Translations under genes and position numbers: made by a program | The notes under the pieces: model-generated | Seen by the model: the letters and a program-made list of their open reading frames with translations, nothing else | The model's database searches: none | Told to the model about the DNA's origin: nothing | Assembly: GCF_005080685.1 (NCBI RefSeq) | Contig: NZ_CP039371.1 | Coordinates: 6,076,001-6,140,000 of the forward strand | DNA from: Pseudomonas putida | Lineage (GTDB): Bacteria > Pseudomonadota > Gammaproteobacteria > Pseudomonadales > Pseudomonadaceae | Length of the DNA stretch: 64,000 nucleotides | Direction of reading: 5' to 3' | In this document: piece by piece, positions 1 to 9,800 of the stretch | Layout: each line of letters begins with the position of its first letter | Numbering within the stretch: the stretch's first letter is position 1

Positions 1-543
1 CAAACTTTGCAGGGGCTTACCGGCCCGGAGCGCGGTGCAGCGCTCCTGCGCCTGATGCGCCAGTCCTTCCGTATGGAGTCACTGGACAACATCGCCTATG
101 CGGGAATCACCCAGAGCGGTCAGCAAGTATTGGCGCTGGGAGGGCGGGACCTGGCCGAAGTGCGTCTGGCCTATCGCGTGCTCCTGGCAGAGGCGCTCAA
201 CCTGCCGCTCGCACCTTCGAGCATGCTCTACGAGGCTACGGCAGGGGTGAATGCCAACGAGCGGAATCTGGTGATGGCAGAAGTCCAGCGGCGCGAAGGC
301 GGAACCGAGTTTCTGGACTACATCTCGAACAATCCAATGTGGGTCGATTATTTGCGCAGCGCCTATGAGGACCGTTTTACCGTGATCGAAGACCAGTACA
401 GGCAGCAGGTGCTTGCCCTTCCCGATGCTTTTCCCGATCGGGCCGTCGATGACCTGGCCGAGGAGTATGCTGCGCTCGAGCGCCGAAAGGCCGCAGAGTA
501 TCAGGCTCTGATTCGTGAGCTGAGCACCACATTGTCCCTTTGA
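1..543 (+). CDS. NEL-type E3 ubiquitin ligase effector, C-terminal part only (cut by window edge)
   Basis: The reading frame is open from the first base, so the gene begins upstream of the window. The visible ~180 residues align with the end of the complete effector that follows: both have a run of the form AEVRLAYRV or AEVRLAFRL, then EDQYRQQVLALPDAF or EQDYQARVLALPDAF, and both finish near ALIRELS or ELIRELT. In the complete paralogue this segment follows the catalytic cysteine of a NEL domain, so the catalytic part of this copy is off-window. The call is by homology to that neighbour. NEL enzymes are bacterial E3 ubiquitin ligases delivered into eukaryotic host cells. A TTG at position 7 could be read as a start, but nothing suggests a ribosome site there and an independent 178-residue gene is less likely. 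Confidence 0.75.
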   Translation, partial: QTLQGLTGPERGAALLRLMRQSFRMESLDNIAYAGITQSGQQVLALGGRDLAEVRLAYRVLLAEALNLPLAPSSMLYEATAGVNANERNLVMAEVQRREGGTEFLDYISNNPMWVDYLRSAYEDRFTVIEDQYRQQVLALPDAFPDRAVDDLAEEYAALERRKAAEYQALIRELSTTLSL

Positions 544-551
544 CCGATCAT

Positions 552-585
552 GACCCAGGCCTCCTCAAGGACGGCGGCCTGGGTC
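552..585 (+). terminator. stem-loop after the truncated effector gene
   Basis: Perfect 10-bp arms (GACCCAGGCC at 552-561 and GGCCTGGGTC at 576-585) enclose a 14-nt loop just past the stop codon. There is no T-run after the stem, so it may be a weak or Rho-assisted terminator, or a 3' stabilising hairpin. Confidence 0.45.
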
Positions 586-656
586 GTACTACCATGCTAA
601 CGCACCCACCCTGCGCGCCTGACTAGCATGTCTTGCCTCACTGACGAGGCTTGACC

Positions 657-3600
657 ATGACCCCTGAAAAAACCACTCCTTCCAGTCACGAGAACGTCGC
701 CACGCTGATCGAGGGCAAGATCGCCCCCTGGATGCGACAGGCGTCCGCCGCCACTCACCGCGAACTCCGCGCCGCCAGCAAAGTCCCCATTCCCTGGTTC
801 GAAAAGGCATGCCAGACAGCGCCACTGGGTGCACGCACGCTGGTCGAGGACTACGCGCTCTACCGGACCCACGAGTCGCAGGTAAAGGCGCGGCTGAACA
901 CGCTCCCTACGCTGGAGTCATTCGCCAGGGAACAGCTGTCGGCGGGTATCAAGGCGCGTTTCGGCCTGGACCTGGATGTCGACAAGACGTATCTGTTCAA
1001 CACGGGCAAAGCGGTGGCCTACCAGCAATACCTGCAGGGAGACTCGATCCTCCGTGCCATGCGCGCATTCAAGCTGGCAACCCAATCCCTGCTGCATTGC
1101 GCCATGCAGAACTTTGAGGCTTATGAGGCCCAACCAAAAGGACTGGACGGCGCGAACATGCCGGCCACCGTTCTGGACAGCGACCAGTTTCTAGGCCCCT
1201 GGCCGCTTGGCAAGGAGGTGGCGATCAGCGCCCACGCGTTCGCTGCACTGTGTCGAGATCTGGACATCGGCGGCCAATACCAGCGCCTGATCGATAAGCT
1301 CTACACAGCCAATGAGGGCGAATCGGCCGATCAGGTATGGGCCACGTTCAGCGAAACCGAGCGCTGCGCCTTTCTACTCGATGTCGACAGAGCATTCCTG
1401 GCAAAGAAAATCGATCAACCGCTTCGCGAGGCACTCTCGGGGCTCGCCCGCGATGGACAGTGCGAATACCTGGGTAGCACGATGCGCTGTGCCTTCATCG
1501 AGGCCTTCGGCTACCGAATCGAGGGGGCCCTGATGATTGGCCTCGTGCCGTTTGTCGAAAGGCTGCTGTCCTACGATCCCCTTCATTTGCCATTCAAGAA
1601 CCTGCTGCTGACCTACCTGCCGGGAGCCCCGGATCCACTGACTGTCCATGCTACTGGCCAGGCGGTGCAGGCCTACGTGCGTGAACAGCTCTGGGCCTGG
1701 GATGTGCCGACCCTGCTGACCCGAATTCGCGCCTCCGAGCGCAGCGATTTTCTGCAGGCGCTGCTCGATTGCTTGAATCCCCTGGATTGGGAGACGGTGA
1801 AGATGCTTCCCGGTCACCTCGGGGCGGAAGTTCAGCGAGCGCGAGACCCGAACGCGTGGGTGCCACTCACACTGCAAGCGTTCAACCGGCCGCTGATTGA
1901 TGAACTGGTCGAAGCCAAACGACAGCGACTGAAGGACGATGCCCAGTTCCATGCCGTGCCCACCGCCAGCGAAGACCAGAAAAGCGCGGCAAGGCGTTGG
2001 GCCTATTTCTCGCAGTTGGCGATGAATGCCATCAACCTCGGCGCCTTCTTCATCCCCGGCCTTGGCCAACTGATGATGGGCTTGAGCGTGGCGCAACTGA
2101 GCTACGAACTGTTCGAGGGCCTGGAAAGCTGGGCCGACGGCGAACGCGATCAGGCGGTAGGCTACCTGCTGGATGTGATCGAGAATGTGGCATTCACCGC
2201 CGCCCTGGGCGCGGCAGGCAGCCGCCCCGGCACCCCAGCCGTGGAAAGAATCCCAGTGGAAACGCCTTCCTTCATCGAAGAGCTCAAGACCGTCACCTTG
2301 CCCGATGGCAGTACCCGATTGTGGAAACCAGACCTGCTGCCCTTCGCCCACGACATCCTGCTGCCCGCAGGGCTGGAGCCCGATGAGTTCGGTTTGTACT
2401 ACCACGAGGGCAAGACCTGGCTGGCTCTGGAAGACCAGATCTTCGAACTGGGATCCGATGCGCAGAAAGGCGTGCACTACCTGGCCCATCCGCACAAACC
2501 GTCGAGCTACCAACCGCCCCTGCAGCACAACGGTGCCGGCGCCTGGTTGCACGAACTGGACCAGCCCCACCGCTGGACACGTATGACCCTGTTGCGCCGC
2601 GCCGGCCCGCTGAGCGCGCAACTCGACGAGGCGACAGCCCAACAGATCCTGCAGGTCAGCGACATCCACGAAGACGCTCTGAGGCGCATCGTGACCGAAA
2701 ATCAGCGATTGCCGGCGCTGATGGAGGACACCCTGATCCGGTTCGATTTGGATCGTCAAATCCGTGAGGCCCAGCCAGACGCGCCCCCCCAGCAACTGCA
2801 CGAAGCCTTCGCCAACCAGTACGCCCAATCGTCCCAGCTGTTCATGCCTGGAGCCAGTACCCTGCAGACTCGCTACCCGCATCTGCCGCCAAGCGTGGTA
2901 GAAGCACTGCTGCGCGATGCGTCCAGCGCTGAGCGGCAGGCCCTGGCCGATGGCCAGATTCCCCTGCAGATCGCCCATGAGGTTCGAGACCATCAACAAC
3001 AGGTGCGACTCGCCCGCGCCTACGAAGGGCTCTACCTCGATTGCCCGCGCAACGACGACAGTGATCGCCTGATCCTGCATAGCTTGCCCCACCTGTCCGG
3101 ATGGCCTGCGGACCTGACCCTGCGCCTTGAGCTACGTCAACACTGGCCATCGCAGCTCGACACTATCGGCCCCACCGATGCCCCCGTGCACAGGCATATC
3201 ATCAGTACCCGCACCGGCTATCTGATGATGCCCGGGCAAGGCACGAAACCTGCGTCTATGCATCCCTATTTGCACCAGGCACTGTTCGAAACGCTGACCC
3301 TGGACCAGCGCCAATCGCTGGACATCGACACGCCACGGGCGCTGCGCCAACGTCTACGCCAAGCGCCGCCCTTGCCGCGCTCTGCCCTCAGGCAAGTGCT
3401 GGGCCTGCGCGAGATCCGCCCTGGGTACCGCTCGCCCCTGCGGCTTGCCGATGGCCGCTTCGGTTATCCGTTAGGGGGTATGGGAGGCATGGGAGGAAAC
3501 ATCACCCGACGCGCCCTGCTCGCGCAAATCCAGCAAGTCGGCCTGGACCAGGCCTTGTCCCGATCACCCGAACAATTGCTCACCGCGCTGGAAAACGCGG

Positions 3601-6212
3601 GTCTGAACCGCTCCAATATACGCAGCCGCTTGAGTGAACTGCTGGTGCAGCGCGATACCTTGCAAAGCTCACTGCAAGACTGGCGAACACGCCTGTCCGC
3701 CATGCCCGAACCACCGCAAATCGACGCCGACCGTTTACACGACGCACTTCAGCAGCACTGGTACCAAATGGCGCTGCCGGAGCTTAATCGTCGGGAGCCT
3801 GTGTTGGGACTGCACAACGTTTCGCTGTCACATTTCCCGCTCGACCTGCCCGCGTTTTTCAGGGAAAGCACTAGCCATCTACTGCTGCAACACCCTCTCT
3901 TGGAGGTCTTCCCCGGTTGGACGCAACAAAGCCGGCATATCACCCGTTTTCTGCGCCAGTTTCCCAACCTGCGCTCCTTGGAAATGTATGGCCCGGTGCA
4001 ACCCATCGCGTTTGTGTTCGCGATACCGGTCATCGCCGAGCATTTGCCACGGCTCGAGAGCTTGACCCTGATGGACCTTAACATCGGAGTTTCCGCCCCC
4101 GATATCACCAGCCTAAGTGGGCTGCAGCATCTGCGGTATCTGAACCTGGCAGGCAATCGCCTGCGTCTGAGCTCACCACCGGACTTCAGCGAGCTTTCGC
4201 TGGACACCCTCATACTGGATCGCATGGGCCTGGGTCAATGGCCTGAAGAGGGGCTGGGCATCAACGCCTTGCGGCGTATCGGTCTGCTGGGCATGCGTGA
4301 GAACGGGCTGAGGTTGTTGCCGGCTTTTCTACTGGAGAACCAGCTAGACCTGGCCCATCACCCGGCGATTTCGTTGCAGGGCAACGACATCATCGGCGAA
4401 CACCTGCAACGCGTACTGCTCAATGAGGATGGTCGGGCTCCGCTGTTCGATGTGGACGTGTCCGACATCCTCAACGCACGACTGGCACGCTACCGACAGC
4501 AACGGCAAGTCATTCATGACATCCTGGACAACTGGGCCAACGCCTCGGGCTCGAGCAGTTCGCCAGACGCCACCATGACCGCGCAGCGCAACAGGATCGG
4601 CGATGCTATCAATACGTTCTGGCGCCACCAGGAACAAGGCATACTGCATGCACCGTTGCGGCTGGAAGAGGTCGACCTCGCCCACTTCCCGATGCGCCTG
4701 CCCTCGTTCTTCGAAGAGCGGGTGCTCAGTCTGACCCTGTCCCAGGTCACCGGAACCACGGAGCAACTCGCCGCCCTGCTCCGGCGTTTTGCCAACGTCA
4801 CCGAACTCAACATCGATGGCCAGGTGAATGCCGACTCGAATCTACCCACCGCACTGCTGCAGCGCCCTGGCTTGCTGGATCTGGGGTTGCGCAACATGGG
4901 CCTGGAAGTCGACGACGCACTGCTCGCCCACCTGTCAGGCTTGGAAAATCTGCGCTCTCTGGATCTATCCGGCAACCGGATGGGCAACGTCGATACTGCG
5001 CCCGCCGGGTTACAGCCGTTACGCCGCCTCGACCTCAACGATATGGCGCTGACCGAATGGCCGAGCTGGGTGAATCAGTTGTTGCCGCTGGAGGTACTGG
5101 ACCTCAGCGGTAATGAGCTGACAGATCTGCCCCCTTTCGTACTGAGCAACCTGGACAACAGCTTCCCCATTTCTTCCATCGCGCTATACGGCAACCCGCT
5201 GAGCAACGAAACCATCACCCGCGCGCGTGCATCCTCGGAAAGCCAGCGCAGCTTCACGTTCGCCATGGACTTGCCGCAAGACATACAAGAGCTGCATTGG
5301 TCGGACGAGGAGATCGAACAGGGCCATTTGCACATACCCGACCCCGTCTCTGCCGAGGGCGAGTCCAGTGCCGCGGACTGGTTGCATGCTTCCGTGGACG
5401 AAAACACCGCGTTGCAGAGCGCTTGGGAGGAGCTGGAAGAAAACGGGCAGGCACCCTATCTGCTGGAGCTGATCGGTCGGCTCAGAGAGACGGAAGTCTA
5501 TAAGAATCCCCTACTGCGCAAGGAGTTGTGCCGACGTGTACGCAGGGTATTGGCCATCGCACTGAGCAATGCGCAGCAATGCTACCTGTTCAACCTGATC
5601 GCCGAGGATCAGTTGACGCAGCCCCATCCCACGTGCCAGGACGGTATCCTGCTGTTGTTCCAGAGCATCGAAATGCTGATCGCCAACCAGCGAATTCTCG
5701 ACACTGCCTCCGACACCCCAGAGGGCATGTACCGCGAACTGCGCCGTCTGTTCCGCGTACAGGCACTGGATGAGCACGCGATCAGCAAGGCCGCTGGGCG
5801 GGACGAAGCCGAGGTACGCCTGGCCTTCAGGCTCAATTTGAATGAAGACCTCGCGCTGGGTCTGCCTCCAGACGAAATGAGTTTCGCATCCTGCGCCGAC
5901 CTGAAGCAGCCAGAAGTGCTGGCTGCCAGGTCGGAAATCCAGCGAGCAGAGCGTGGCGAGCGCTTTTTGCTGTTCGCAGTCCAGCAGGAAGGATGGAGAC
6001 GCTACCTGCGCCACCAGCACGCCGATCGCTTCGAGGCCATCGAGCAGGACTACCAGGCCCGGGTGCTGGCATTGCCGGATGCTTTTCCTGGCACTCCTAT
6101 CGAGCACCTGGGCGCCGAGTACAAAGCGCTGGAAAATGACAAAGCGTCCAGGGAGAACGAGCTGATTCGCGAACTGACCATTCTCGCCAACCCAGACCGC
6201 GAGGCGCTGTGA
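657..6212 (+). CDS. LRR-containing NEL-type E3 ubiquitin ligase effector (1851 aa)
   Basis: Large multidomain protein of the Pseudomonas toxin type: a long N-terminal region like the DUF6543/dermonecrotic-toxin-like family, two blocks of leucine-rich repeats (roughly residues 1040-1240 and 1360-1520, with units such as LRYLNLAGNRL and LRSLDLSGNRM), and a C-terminal NEL domain. The CxD catalytic motif is visible as TCQDG, giving Cys1660 and Asp1662. A hydrophobic stretch near residues 454-480 (AINLGAFFIPGLGQLMMGL) could insert into membranes. ATG 657 is chosen over the in-frame TTG at 651. No signal peptide is seen, which suits export by a specialised system. It follows a truncated paralogue 113 bp upstream and ends one base short of the convergent hutG stop. 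By family, it would transfer ubiquitin to host proteins. Its targets and secretion route are unknown. Confidence 0.85.
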   Translation: MTPEKTTPSSHENVATLIEGKIAPWMRQASAATHRELRAASKVPIPWFEKACQTAPLGARTLVEDYALYRTHESQVKARLNTLPTLESFAREQLSAGIKARFGLDLDVDKTYLFNTGKAVAYQQYLQGDSILRAMRAFKLATQSLLHCAMQNFEAYEAQPKGLDGANMPATVLDSDQFLGPWPLGKEVAISAHAFAALCRDLDIGGQYQRLIDKLYTANEGESADQVWATFSETERCAFLLDVDRAFLAKKIDQPLREALSGLARDGQCEYLGSTMRCAFIEAFGYRIEGALMIGLVPFVERLLSYDPLHLPFKNLLLTYLPGAPDPLTVHATGQAVQAYVREQLWAWDVPTLLTRIRASERSDFLQALLDCLNPLDWETVKMLPGHLGAEVQRARDPNAWVPLTLQAFNRPLIDELVEAKRQRLKDDAQFHAVPTASEDQKSAARRWAYFSQLAMNAINLGAFFIPGLGQLMMGLSVAQLSYELFEGLESWADGERDQAVGYLLDVIENVAFTAALGAAGSRPGTPAVERIPVETPSFIEELKTVTLPDGSTRLWKPDLLPFAHDILLPAGLEPDEFGLYYHEGKTWLALEDQIFELGSDAQKGVHYLAHPHKPSSYQPPLQHNGAGAWLHELDQPHRWTRMTLLRRAGPLSAQLDEATAQQILQVSDIHEDALRRIVTENQRLPALMEDTLIRFDLDRQIREAQPDAPPQQLHEAFANQYAQSSQLFMPGASTLQTRYPHLPPSVVEALLRDASSAERQALADGQIPLQIAHEVRDHQQQVRLARAYEGLYLDCPRNDDSDRLILHSLPHLSGWPADLTLRLELRQHWPSQLDTIGPTDAPVHRHIISTRTGYLMMPGQGTKPASMHPYLHQALFETLTLDQRQSLDIDTPRALRQRLRQAPPLPRSALRQVLGLREIRPGYRSPLRLADGRFGYPLGGMGGMGGNITRRALLAQIQQVGLDQALSRSPEQLLTALENAGLNRSNIRSRLSELLVQRDTLQSSLQDWRTRLSAMPEPPQIDADRLHDALQQHWYQMALPELNRREPVLGLHNVSLSHFPLDLPAFFRESTSHLLLQHPLLEVFPGWTQQSRHITRFLRQFPNLRSLEMYGPVQPIAFVFAIPVIAEHLPRLESLTLMDLNIGVSAPDITSLSGLQHLRYLNLAGNRLRLSSPPDFSELSLDTLILDRMGLGQWPEEGLGINALRRIGLLGMRENGLRLLPAFLLENQLDLAHHPAISLQGNDIIGEHLQRVLLNEDGRAPLFDVDVSDILNARLARYRQQRQVIHDILDNWANASGSSSSPDATMTAQRNRIGDAINTFWRHQEQGILHAPLRLEEVDLAHFPMRLPSFFEERVLSLTLSQVTGTTEQLAALLRRFANVTELNIDGQVNADSNLPTALLQRPGLLDLGLRNMGLEVDDALLAHLSGLENLRSLDLSGNRMGNVDTAPAGLQPLRRLDLNDMALTEWPSWVNQLLPLEVLDLSGNELTDLPPFVLSNLDNSFPISSIALYGNPLSNETITRARASSESQRSFTFAMDLPQDIQELHWSDEEIEQGHLHIPDPVSAEGESSAADWLHASVDENTALQSAWEELEENGQAPYLLELIGRLRETEVYKNPLLRKELCRRVRRVLAIALSNAQQCYLFNLIAEDQLTQPHPTCQDGILLLFQSIEMLIANQRILDTASDTPEGMYRELRRLFRVQALDEHAISKAAGRDEAEVRLAFRLNLNEDLALGLPPDEMSFASCADLKQPEVLAARSEIQRAERGERFLLFAVQQEGWRRYLRHQHADRFEAIEQDYQARVLALPDAFPGTPIEHLGAEYKALENDKASRENELIRELTILANPDREAL

Positions 6213-6213
6213 A

Positions 6214-7017
6214 TCAACCGCCGTAACGTGCGCTGCCCCAGTGCAGCGCAGTCTCCAGCAACCGCTGCAAGACGGCCTGGGTAGGTCGTGCCAGGTCGTC
6301 GCGGTAGGTGAACGGCTCCACTTCATCCATGTAGGTGCTTTGCGCCAGCTCCAACTGCACCGCATGGATGTCCTTGGCCGGGTCGCCGTAGTGCCGGGTG
6401 ATGTAGCCACCCTTGAAACGACCATTGAGCACGTGGCTGTAGCCTTGGGCCTGGCCGCAGGCATCCTCGAGCCGCGCGGCCAGTTCGGCGTCGCAGCTGG
6501 CACCGTCGAATGTGCCGAGATTGAAGTCCGGCAGCTTACCGTCGAACAGGCGCGGTACCTGCGAGCGAATCGAATGCGCGTCCCAAAGCAGTGCATAGCC
6601 AAAGGTGTCGCGCAGGCGTGCCAGTTCCTGGGCAATGGCTGCGTGGTAAGGCCGCCAGATTCGCTCAAGGTAGGTGTCGCGCTCGCCAGCGCTGGGGGCT
6701 TGGCCCGCCTTGAACAGAGGCTCGCCATCGAACAGCGTGGCCGGATACAAGCCTGTGGTGGCACCGGTGTAAAGCGGCTTGTCGTCATCCGGACGATTGA
6801 GGTCGATGACGAACCGCGAGTACTCGGCCGCAACCACACTGGCGCCCATCTCGCGGGCGAAATCGTACAGCTGCGGGATGTGCCAATCGGTGTCGGGCAG
6901 GCTACGCGCCTGATCGACCAGACCGTCGCGCACGGCGGGCGTGAGGTTCAGGCCTGCGTGGGGCATGCTGATCAGCAGCGGCAACCGGCCTTTGTGGTAA
7001 TGCAGTACGTTATCCAT
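6214..7017 (-). CDS. hutG: N-formylglutamate deformylase HutG
   Basis: Hydrolyses N-formylglutamate to glutamate and formate, the last step of the five-step histidine pathway that uses HutF. The 267-residue protein starts MDNVLHYHKGRLPLLISMPHAG and carries conserved stretches LLWDAHSIRS and KGGYITRHYG typical of the N-formylglutamate amidohydrolase family. The ATG at 7017 is preferred to longer frames because GAGGCAGG lies directly upstream and the length fits the family. It is the last gene of the hutH-hutI-hutG run: hutI stops 10 bp upstream. Its own stop is one base from the stop of the convergent effector gene, with no terminator hairpin between them. Confidence 0.95.
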   Translation of the reverse strand: MDNVLHYHKGRLPLLISMPHAGLNLTPAVRDGLVDQARSLPDTDWHIPQLYDFAREMGASVVAAEYSRFVIDLNRPDDDKPLYTGATTGLYPATLFDGEPLFKAGQAPSAGERDTYLERIWRPYHAAIAQELARLRDTFGYALLWDAHSIRSQVPRLFDGKLPDFNLGTFDGASCDAELAARLEDACGQAQGYSHVLNGRFKGGYITRHYGDPAKDIHAVQLELAQSTYMDEVEPFTYRDDLARPTQAVLQRLLETALHWGSARYGG

Positions 7018-7027
7018 CCTGCCTCGC

Positions 7028-8233
7028 TCAATTGGAGATTTCATGGCCCTTGCGCACCACGCGCTTGGGCAGGTCGCCGCCGAGCCAGTAGGCCAGGTCG
7101 GCAGGGCGTTGGATGTGCCAGGCAACGAAGTCGGCTACCTTGCCGACCTCCAGCGATCCGTGGCTGTCGCCAAGGCCCAGCGCCGTGGCGGCATGCAGGG
7201 TGACGCCGGCCAGGGCCTCTTCCGGGGTTAGGCGAAACAGCGTGCAGCCCATGTTCAGCATCAGGCGCAACGACAGCCCTGGCGAGGTGCCTGGGTTGAG
7301 GTCGCTGGCCAGGGCGATCTTCACGCCGTGGCGGCGCAAGGCATCGAGCGGCGGCAGTTGGGTTTCACGCAGGAAGTAGAAGGCGCCTGGCAGCAGCACC
7401 GCCACCGTGCCGGCCTGGGCCATGGCGCGGGCATCGTCTTCGGTCATGAACTCCAGGTGATCTGCCGACAATGCCTGATAGCGTGCAGCCAGGCTCGAAC
7501 CGTGCAGTGACGACAACTGCTCAGCATGCAACTTGACCGGTACGCCCAGTTCGCGCGCTTTGATGAAGACCTTCTCGACTTGCGCCGGCGAGAACGCCAG
7601 GTGCTCGCAGAAAGCGTCCACCGCATCCACTAACCCTTCGCCTACCAGCGCTGGAAGCATCTCATCGCAGATGTGGGCGATGTAGTCGTCGGCCCTGCCG
7701 GCGTACTCCGGCGGCAGGGCGTGGGCGGCCAGGCAGGTGGCGCGCACCGCGAGCGGCAGTTCGTCGGCCAGGCGCCGGATCACACGCAGCATCTTGCGCT
7801 CGTTGGCCAGGTCCAGGCCGTAGCCGGACTTGATCTCGAGGGTGGTCACGCCATCGCGCATCAAGGCCTGGACCCGCTGGTGGGCACTGGCGAACAGTTC
7901 GTCCTCGCTGGCCGCCCGGGTGGCCCGCACAGTGCTGGCGATGCCGCCACCCTGGGCGGCGATCTCGGCGTAGCTCACACCTTGCAGACGCTGCTCGAAC
8001 TCACCGCTGCGGTTGCCACCGAACACGGCGTGGGTGTGGCAGTCGATCAGACCCGGGGTGACCCAGGCGCCGTTCAGCTCCACCGTGCGGCCAATCTCCA
8101 GCGGCGGCAGTTCGCCACGCGGGCCGATCCACTCGATCAGGCCGGCGTTGCTGACAATGGCCGCGTCCTCGATGATCGAGTAGCTGCCTTGGGCCATGGT
8201 TGCCGCGTGGCAATGCTGCCAAAGGGTTCTCAT
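7028..8233 (-). CDS. hutI: imidazolonepropionase HutI
   Basis: Opens the ring of 4-imidazolone-5-propionate to give N-formimino-L-glutamate, the third step of histidine breakdown. The 401-residue protein is a metal-dependent amidohydrolase, with the metal-binding [10 protein letters not shown] motif near residue 70, the downstream [10 protein letters not shown] segment, and SDLNPGTSP near the C-terminus. [10 protein letters not shown] at 8233 is chosen as start because the length then matches the family, and the extra residues of a longer frame would run into the end of hutH. hutH ends 13 bp upstream and hutG begins 10 bp downstream, so the three are almost certainly co-transcribed. Confidence 0.95.
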   Translation of the reverse strand: MRTLWQHCHAATMAQGSYSIIEDAAIVSNAGLIEWIGPRGELPPLEIGRTVELNGAWVTPGLIDCHTHAVFGGNRSGEFEQRLQGVSYAEIAAQGGGIASTVRATRAASEDELFASAHQRVQALMRDGVTTLEIKSGYGLDLANERKMLRVIRRLADELPLAVRATCLAAHALPPEYAGRADDYIAHICDEMLPALVGEGLVDAVDAFCEHLAFSPAQVEKVFIKARELGVPVKLHAEQLSSLHGSSLAARYQALSADHLEFMTEDDARAMAQAGTVAVLLPGAFYFLRETQLPPLDALRRHGVKIALASDLNPGTSPGLSLRLMLNMGCTLFRLTPEEALAGVTLHAATALGLGDSHGSLEVGKVADFVAWHIQRPADLAYWLGGDLPKRVVRKGHEISN

Positions 8234-8246
8234 GCGGGTACTCCTG

Positions 8247-9779
8247 TCAGAGGCTGGGCAGCACACCGGCTGGCAACAGCGCGGTCAACCTGCCTTCAGC
8301 CAACAAGGCGCTGGCCACTTCGATGTCCGGCGAGAAGAAGCGGTCGCGGTCATAATGCGGCACCTCGCGGCGCAGCACCTGGCGCGCCTGCTCCAGCTTC
8401 GCCGAGGTTTTCAACCCCTCGCGCAGGTCCAAGCCCTGGCAGGCGCCCAACCATTCGATGGCCAGCACGCCACGGGTGTTCTCGGCCATTTCCCACAGGC
8501 GCTTGCCAGCGGCTGGCGCCATGGACACATGGTCTTCCTGGTTGGCCGAGGTCGGCAGGCTGTCGACGCTGTGTGGATGGGACAGGGCCTTGTTCTCGCT
8601 GGCCAGCGCGGCGGCGGTGACCTGGGCGATCATGAAGCCAGAGTTGACGCCGCCGTTTTCCACCAGGAACGGCGGCAGCTGGGACATATGCTTGTCCATC
8701 ATCAACGAGATGCGGCGCTCGCTCAGCGCGCCGATCTCGGCGATGGCCAGGGCGATGTTGTCGGCCGCCATCGCCACCGGCTCGGCGTGGAAGTTGCCGC
8801 CGGATATCACATCGCCCTGCTCGGCGAACACCAGCGGGTTGTCGGACACGGCGTTGGACTCCACCGCCAGCACCTGCGCCGCCTGGCGCAACTGGGTCAG
8901 GCAGGCGCCCATGACCTGAGGCTGGCAACGCAGGGAGTATGGATCCTGGACCTTGCCGCAGTTCTGGTGCGAGCGCGACACTTCGGTCGATTCGCTCAGC
9001 AGGTCACGGAAGCAGGCCGCGGTATCGATCTGCCCAGGTTGACCGCGCGCGGCATGAATGCGGGCATCGAACGGCGCCCGCGAGCCAAGCGCGGCTTCCA
9101 CGGTCAGCCCGCCACAGGCGATGGCCGCCGCGAACAGGTCTTCAGCCTGGAACAGCCCGCGCAACGCATAGGCAGTGGAGGCCTGGGTACCGTTGAGCAG
9201 TGCCAGGCCTTCCTTGGCAGCCAACGTCAGCGGCTCGAGACCGGCAATGGCCAGGGCTTCGCTGGCCGGCAGCCATTCACCTTGGTAGCGCGCCTTGCCT
9301 TCGCCCAGCAGCACCAGCGACATGTGCGCCAGCGGCGCGAGGTCGCCGGAAGCGCCGACCGAGCCCTTGAGCGGGATGTGCGGGTAGACCTCGGCATTGA
9401 CCAAGGCGATCAACGCATCGATGACCTTGCGCCGGATACCTGAAAAACCACGGCTCAGGCTGTTGATCTTCAGCACCATGATCAGCCGCACCATGGCATC
9501 GTCCAGCGGCGCGCCGATACCAGCGGCGTGGGACAACACCAACGAGCGCTGGAGGTTCTCCAGGTCATGGCTGGCGATACGGGTCGAGGCCAACAGGCCG
9601 AAACCGGTGTTGATGCCGTAGGCCGTGCGGTCTTCGGCGATGATGCGCTCGACGCAGGCGACGCTGGCGTCGATGCCTGCGTCAGCGCTCGGGTCCAGGG
9701 CCAGGCGAACCGGTGCGTGATGGATTTGGCGCAATTGCGCCAAGGTGAGGCTGCCGGGAACCAGGTTGAAAGCTTGCAT
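8247..9779 (-). CDS. hutH: histidine ammonia-lyase HutH (catalytic copy)
   Basis: Converts L-histidine to trans-urocanate and ammonia, the entry step of the pathway. The 510-residue protein has every key element of the family: the Ala143-Ser144-Gly145 triad that cyclises to the MIO electrophile ([14 protein letters not shown]; codons at 9345-9353), Tyr54 in the [10 protein letters not shown] loop, NGTQAS, the QDPYSLRC segment, SGGNFHAEP and QEDHVS. The start is the ATG at 9779. It lies 21 bp downstream of a paralogue that lacks the triad (9801-11336) and 13 bp before hutI. It is inferred to be the functional histidase of the cluster. Confidence 0.96.
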   Translation of the reverse strand: MQAFNLVPGSLTLAQLRQIHHAPVRLALDPSADAGIDASVACVERIIAEDRTAYGINTGFGLLASTRIASHDLENLQRSLVLSHAAGIGAPLDDAMVRLIMVLKINSLSRGFSGIRRKVIDALIALVNAEVYPHIPLKGSVGASGDLAPLAHMSLVLLGEGKARYQGEWLPASEALAIAGLEPLTLAAKEGLALLNGTQASTAYALRGLFQAEDLFAAAIACGGLTVEAALGSRAPFDARIHAARGQPGQIDTAACFRDLLSESTEVSRSHQNCGKVQDPYSLRCQPQVMGACLTQLRQAAQVLAVESNAVSDNPLVFAEQGDVISGGNFHAEPVAMAADNIALAIAEIGALSERRISLMMDKHMSQLPPFLVENGGVNSGFMIAQVTAAALASENKALSHPHSVDSLPTSANQEDHVSMAPAAGKRLWEMAENTRGVLAIEWLGACQGLDLREGLKTSAKLEQARQVLRREVPHYDRDRFFSPDIEVASALLAEGRLTALLPAGVLPSL

Positions 9780-9800
9780 GTGCAGGCTCCTTGTTGTTGT

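Noticed and set aside
1374..3092. Minus-strand frame of over 500 codons inside the NEL effector gene
   Set aside because: Shadow frame rich in Gln, His and Val; the plus-strand frame continues without a break through LRR and NEL domains.
5511..6839. Minus-strand frame running from the effector end into hutG
   Set aside because: It lies in a different frame from hutG, the sequence has no homology to anything recognised, and both strands are already occupied by clear genes.
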